From NCBI GenBank assembly GCA_003354055.1, contig PIVQ01000174.1:1-11368 (forward strand): DNA of 11,368 nucleotides. Reading direction: 5' to 3'. The notes beneath the pieces are model-generated. The model did no database searches and was not told the DNA's origin. It saw only the letters and a program-made list of their open reading frames with translations. Made by a program: the position numbers and the translations under genes. This document shows, one piece after another, positions 8,012-11,368 of the stretch. The DNA is from Desulfobacteraceae bacterium (GTDB lineage Bacteria > Desulfobacterota > Desulfobacteria > Desulfobacterales > Desulfobacteraceae). The stretch's first letter is position 1; the number at the start of each line of letters is the position of its first letter.

Positions 8012-8446
8012 TTAACCGCATTTTAATTCTATGCAGCCTTTAGGCTTAATGTTTGCAGGCCCCAACGCTTTAATAGTTTCCGTAAATTCGTTTGCCACAT
8101 CGGCAAATTTATTACCCTCTGCCGATGAAATCCATTCAAGGCGGACACGGTCTGTGTCAATGCCCAAAAGGTCCAAAAGGTCCCGGGTCATCTCAAAGGT
8201 CTTGGTCGCTTTTACATTACCGTCCAGGTAATGGCAGTCTCCCATGTGTCAGCCTGACACCAGGATCCCGTCCGCCCCCTTTTCAAAGGCTTTGAGGATA
8301 TAATTCGGGGTAATGCCCCCGGAACACATGACCCGGATAATCCGCATATTAGGCGGATACTGGAACCGACTCACACCGGCCAGGTCGGCTGCGGAGTAAG
8401 AACACCAGTTGCAGGCAAAGGTGATGATTTGAGGATCAAAGCTCAT
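8012..8446 (-). CDS. mvhD: MvhD-type [2Fe-2S] electron-transfer subunit, copy 1, one selenocysteine
   Basis: A 144-residue MvhD-family protein if UGA at 8249-8251 is Sec66. The family hands electrons from a hydrogenase or formate dehydrogenase to HdrA through a [2Fe-2S] cluster. The five conserved ligand positions are Cys12, Cys15 ([15 protein letters not shown]), Cys41 (VMCSGG), Sec66 and Cys71 ([14 protein letters not shown]). The C-terminus ends in a CIELKCG tail containing two further cysteines, absent from copy 2. The ATG is preceded by AAGGAAG, which overlaps the stop of the upstream fused hdrA (11-base gap). That gene pair forms the first HdrA-MvhD module of the operon. Standard calling yields two pieces of 65 and 77 residues. 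Confidence 0.96.
8215..8233 (-). promoter_or_regulatory. SECIS-like hairpin of mvhD copy 1 (Sec66)
   Basis: A perfect 7-bp stem CATTACC/GGTAATG with loop TGGAC, whose loop begins 22 bases after the UGA. Its position and stem core are shared with the hairpin after the second UGA of mvhD copy 2. Confidence 0.82.
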
Positions 8447-8457
8447 AATATTCTTCC

Positions 8458-11368
8458 TTATTCGTTTAATGCGGCCTCTACCATTGCCAGCACTTCGTTA
8501 TTATAATGGTAGACCCCTGCCGCACCGGTCGGGCATGCGGAGGAACAGGCAGCGCAGCCCTTGCAAAGGGCCTGTTGAACCCGGGCCAGCTTAACGCCAT
8601 TTTCATTTTCATAGACCTCAATGGCGCCAAAGGGACAGGCGGCCTCACAGGCGGCACATCCCCGGCACTGAGCCTCGTCCACACTTGAGACCACACCATC
8701 CACAGTCACACTGGTCTTTGACAGAACAACAATGGCCCGTGACGCTGCCGCCTTGGCCTGGGATACACATTCTTCAACCGGTTTGGGATAGTGGGCCGTA
8801 CCGCAGAGGAAGATGCCGTCCGTGGCAAAATCCACAGGCCGCAGTTTGGCATGGGCCTCCATGAAAAACTTATCGTCGTTAAGAGTCAGTTTAAATTTCT
8901 GGGCCAGGTCTTCATTGCCCTCGGCCACAATTGCAGAAGCAAGAACCAGGAAGTCGGCCTCCACATGGATGTCCAGTCCCAAGATCCTTTCTTTTACCTT
9001 TATGTCCAGGCAATTTTCATTGGCCGTAACCAGAGGTTTTTCATCAGGGTTATACCGGATAAAGATGACGCCTTTATCCCGGGCTTCCCTGTACAGGGCT
9101 TCCCGCTGGCCGTATGTCCGGATATCCCGGTACAGGACGTAAACATCCATGTCAGGATTGATCTCTTTGAACTGGACGGCCTTTTTAACGGAATGGGTAC
9201 AACACACCTTTGAGCAATAGGGTCGTTCAGAATCTCTTGAGCCCACACATTGGATAAAGACGGCTGAATTGGCCTTTTTTACCATATCGGGATAATCCCG
9301 CATGGCCGGATCCAGATCCACATGGGTGAACACCCGGTCATCCTGTCCGTATAGGTATTCATCAGGTTTGCCTGCACCTGCTCCGGTTGCAATGATGACT
9401 GCGCCGTGATCCAATACCGACTCACCGGCATCACCGTTCAACCCGGAGGTTTCAACCTTAGTCTTAAAATTACCCACAAAACCGTTGGTATCTGCTACCC
9501 TGGACTGTGTCATCACCTCAATGCCCTCATGTGACCGAACCCGGTCCATCATGGCTCTGACATTTTCGGCAATGGGTTCATGCTTCCAGGAGTGTTCAAG
9601 ATTCAAGGCATATCCCCCTAAATCCTCCCCTTTTTCAACCAGATAGGTGTGGAATCCCTGGTCCGCAAGCCCCAGGGCTGCTGTCATACCGGCAACACCG
9701 CCGCCGATGACAAGCCCCTTCTGGGTAACACCCACCTCAGGCTGGGCAAGCGGACTCATCAGCGCAGCCTTGGCCACGGCGATTCTCACCAGGTCTTTGG
9801 ATTTTTTGGTGGCAAGTTCCGGTTCCTTGGAATGAACCCAGGAACACTGGTTCCTGATATTGGCCATTTCAATCAAATATTTATTCAGACCTGCATCCCG
9901 AAGGGTCTCCTGAAACAACGGCTCATGGGTTCTGGGGGTACAGGCTGCAATAACGATACGATTCAGCCCCTCTTGCGCCACAACCTGCTTAAGTTTGTCC
10001 TGGGTATCCTGGGCGCAGGTAAACATGTTCTCTTCAACATAAGCGACATGGGGAAGCGTCCTGGCATATTCAGCCACGGAAGGGACATCCACCACACCGC
10101 CGATATTTGTGCCGCAATTGCAGACAAAAACACCGATCTTAGGATCTTCCAGCTCAACCGCCTTTTCAACAGGATAGGTCTTGATCTTGGTCAGGCTTCC
10201 CCTTGCCTTGGCAAGGGCGGCGCCTGCATCACATGCAGCAGCCGAGGCCTCCATGACCGACATGGGAATATCCTTGGGCTCGGCAAGGGCGCCGCAAACG
10301 AAAATACCGTCGCGGCTTGTGGAAACAGGTGCAAAACAGCTGGTTTCCACAAAGCGGTCGGAATTCAGGGTAATCCCCATCTTTTCAACTTCAGCCGCCA
10401 GATCTTTCGGGGTTTCCATACCCACGGAAAGAACAACCATGTCAAAGGTATCAACAATGTTTCGGCCGTCTTCGGTCACATAGGTGCAGGCCAGACTCTT
10501 GTCTTCATTTTCCGTAATGGTGTGGATTCTGGATCGGACAAATCTGACACCTTCGTCTTTTGCCCGCTCATAGTATTTTTCAAAATCCTTGCCGTATGTT
10601 CTCATATCCATAAAGAACACAGAGGCCTGAAATTCACCTTCAATGTGATCCTGTGTCATGACAGCTTCTTTAACCGCATACATGCAGCAGACAGATGAGC
10701 AATACCCGTTGCCGCATTTATTCTGGTCTCTGGAGCCTACACATTGGAGCCAGGCGACACTTTTTGGAGACCGTTTGTCAGGGGCACATTCGATATGGCC
10801 GCCGGTGGGACCGCCGGCAGATAAAATCCGCTCGTACTCAATGCTGGTGACCACATTGGGAAAGGCCTTGTACTGATAGTTGTCCAGGCCGGAAGGATCA
10901 AAAGGCTTGAATCCGGATGCCAGAATCACAGAGCCGACATTCAGGGTATGAATCTGTTCCGTATCTTCGTAGTTAATGGCCCCTGTGGGGCAGACCTTGG
11001 CACAGGTTCCGCATTTATCCTTGATCAACTTGAGACAGCGACTCGGATCAATAGCATATTTTAGGGGGACCGCTTGGGGATAGTCCACATAGATGGCCTT
11101 GCGTTTGACCAGGCCCTCGTTGAATTCATCCGGAGTTTTACCCGGACACTTTTTGGTACATTCCCCGCAGGCAATGCATTTGTCCATGTCGACAAATCTT
11201 GGGGCCTGCTTCAGGGTAACGATGAAATTGCCCTGTTCACCATCAATGATTTCTACAGTGGACAGGGTGTGCAGTTTGATGTTCAGGTGCCGGCCGACCT
11301 CGACCAGTTTGGGTGAGATCACTCACATGGCACAGTCATTGGTGGGAAAGGTCTTGTCCAGCTGGGCC
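8458..11368 (-). CDS. hdrA: Fused double-unit HdrA, selenocysteine-containing (N-terminus beyond right edge)
   Basis: 969 residues are visible; by alignment to the split copy about 41 N-terminal residues lie outside, giving roughly 1010. The chain joins two HdrA-type units. The first half begins in the flavin region with [18 protein letters not shown] (UGA 11323-11325), then a ferredoxin domain ([12 protein letters not shown]; atypical C-x7-C-x2-C-x3-C) and the cluster motif QCVGSRD...[13 protein letters not shown]. After a linker near 10160-10200, the second half has the N-terminal HdrA domain ([33 protein letters not shown]), a second Rossmann motif [11 protein letters not shown], a second QCVGSRD...CSKVCC motif and two C-terminal [4Fe-4S] motifs ([24 protein letters not shown]). 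It should be the flavin-based electron bifurcating or electron-distributing core. HdrA of ordinary methanogens is about 650 residues. The stop TAA overlaps the mvhD ribosome binding site. Confidence 0.95.
11285..11300 (-). promoter_or_regulatory. Weak SECIS-like hairpin of the fused hdrA
   Basis: A 4-bp stem AGGT/ACCT with loop CGGCCGGC follows the UGA (11325-11323). The GG of the loop sits exactly 27 bases after the UGA, the same offset as the GGTC loop in the split hdrA. The pairing is much weaker than in the other copies, so the structure is uncertain although a SECIS must exist if Sec is inserted here. Confidence 0.4.

Noticed and set aside
8012..8446. mvhD copy 1 as a pseudogene broken by a stop codon
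   Set aside because: The UGA replaces a conserved ligand Cys, both sides keep family motifs, and a perfect hairpin lies 22 bases behind it. Copy 2 has UGA at the same position.
9649..10698. A 349-codon plus-strand frame
   Set aside because: It lies wholly antisense to the fused hdrA, has no recognisable domain or ribosome binding site, and is explained by the codon pattern of the minus-strand gene.
1..11368. CRISPR arrays, tRNA or rRNA genes, insertion sequences
   Set aside because: I saw no regularly spaced repeats, no RNA gene signatures and no transposase or terminal inverted repeats; the only repeats are those between paralogous hdrA and mvhD genes.

Overview
The window is almost entirely one minus-strand operon, read from the right edge to about position 1351. 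It encodes a formate dehydrogenase coupled to a duplicated set of HdrA/MvhD electron-transfer proteins. Five of its seven genes contain in-frame UGA codons (six in total) at positions where the families have a conserved cysteine. I read these as selenocysteine (Sec) because the reading frame and family motifs continue across each UGA, and most have a SECIS-like hairpin just downstream. Conventional gene calling would cut these genes into pieces and would probably miss one (4197-4652) completely.

Layout in transcription order (minus strand, right to left). (1) A long fused HdrA, about two HdrA units in one chain, with its N-terminus beyond the window and one Sec (8458 to >11368). (2) MvhD copy 1, one Sec (8012-8446). 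(3) A first-half HdrA, one Sec, with a coiled-coil insertion and a TTG start (6436-7974). (4) A second-half HdrA, no Sec (4736-6427). (5) MvhD copy 2 with two Sec residues (4197-4652). (6) A cysteine-rich FrhB/FdhB-like iron-sulfur protein (3403-4200). (7) The molybdenum/tungsten formate dehydrogenase catalytic subunit, one Sec (1351-3390). A strong rho-independent terminator (1264-1298) ends the operon. Beyond it, also on the minus strand, lies the 5' part of a sensor histidine kinase that runs off the left edge (1-1029).

How the parts likely work together (inference from family knowledge): FdhA oxidises formate or reduces CO2. The FdhB-like protein carries electrons over iron-sulfur clusters to the [2Fe-2S] protein MvhD, which feeds the flavin of HdrA. 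There, flavin-based electron bifurcation or confurcation can couple a low-potential ferredoxin to a higher-potential acceptor. HdrB and HdrC, which reduce the disulfide in methanogens, are not in the window, so the second acceptor is unknown. The module HdrA + MvhD occurs twice in tandem, once with HdrA fused and once with HdrA split into two genes.

Organism: the co-occurrence of Sec-containing HdrA, MvhD and FdhA with bacterial-type SECIS hairpins and good Shine-Dalgarno sites suggests a selenoprotein-rich sulfate-reducing or syntrophic member of Desulfobacterota (Desulfobacteraceae-like, e.g. relatives of Desulfobacterium or Desulfobacula). This is inference from gene content; no rRNA or other marker is present.
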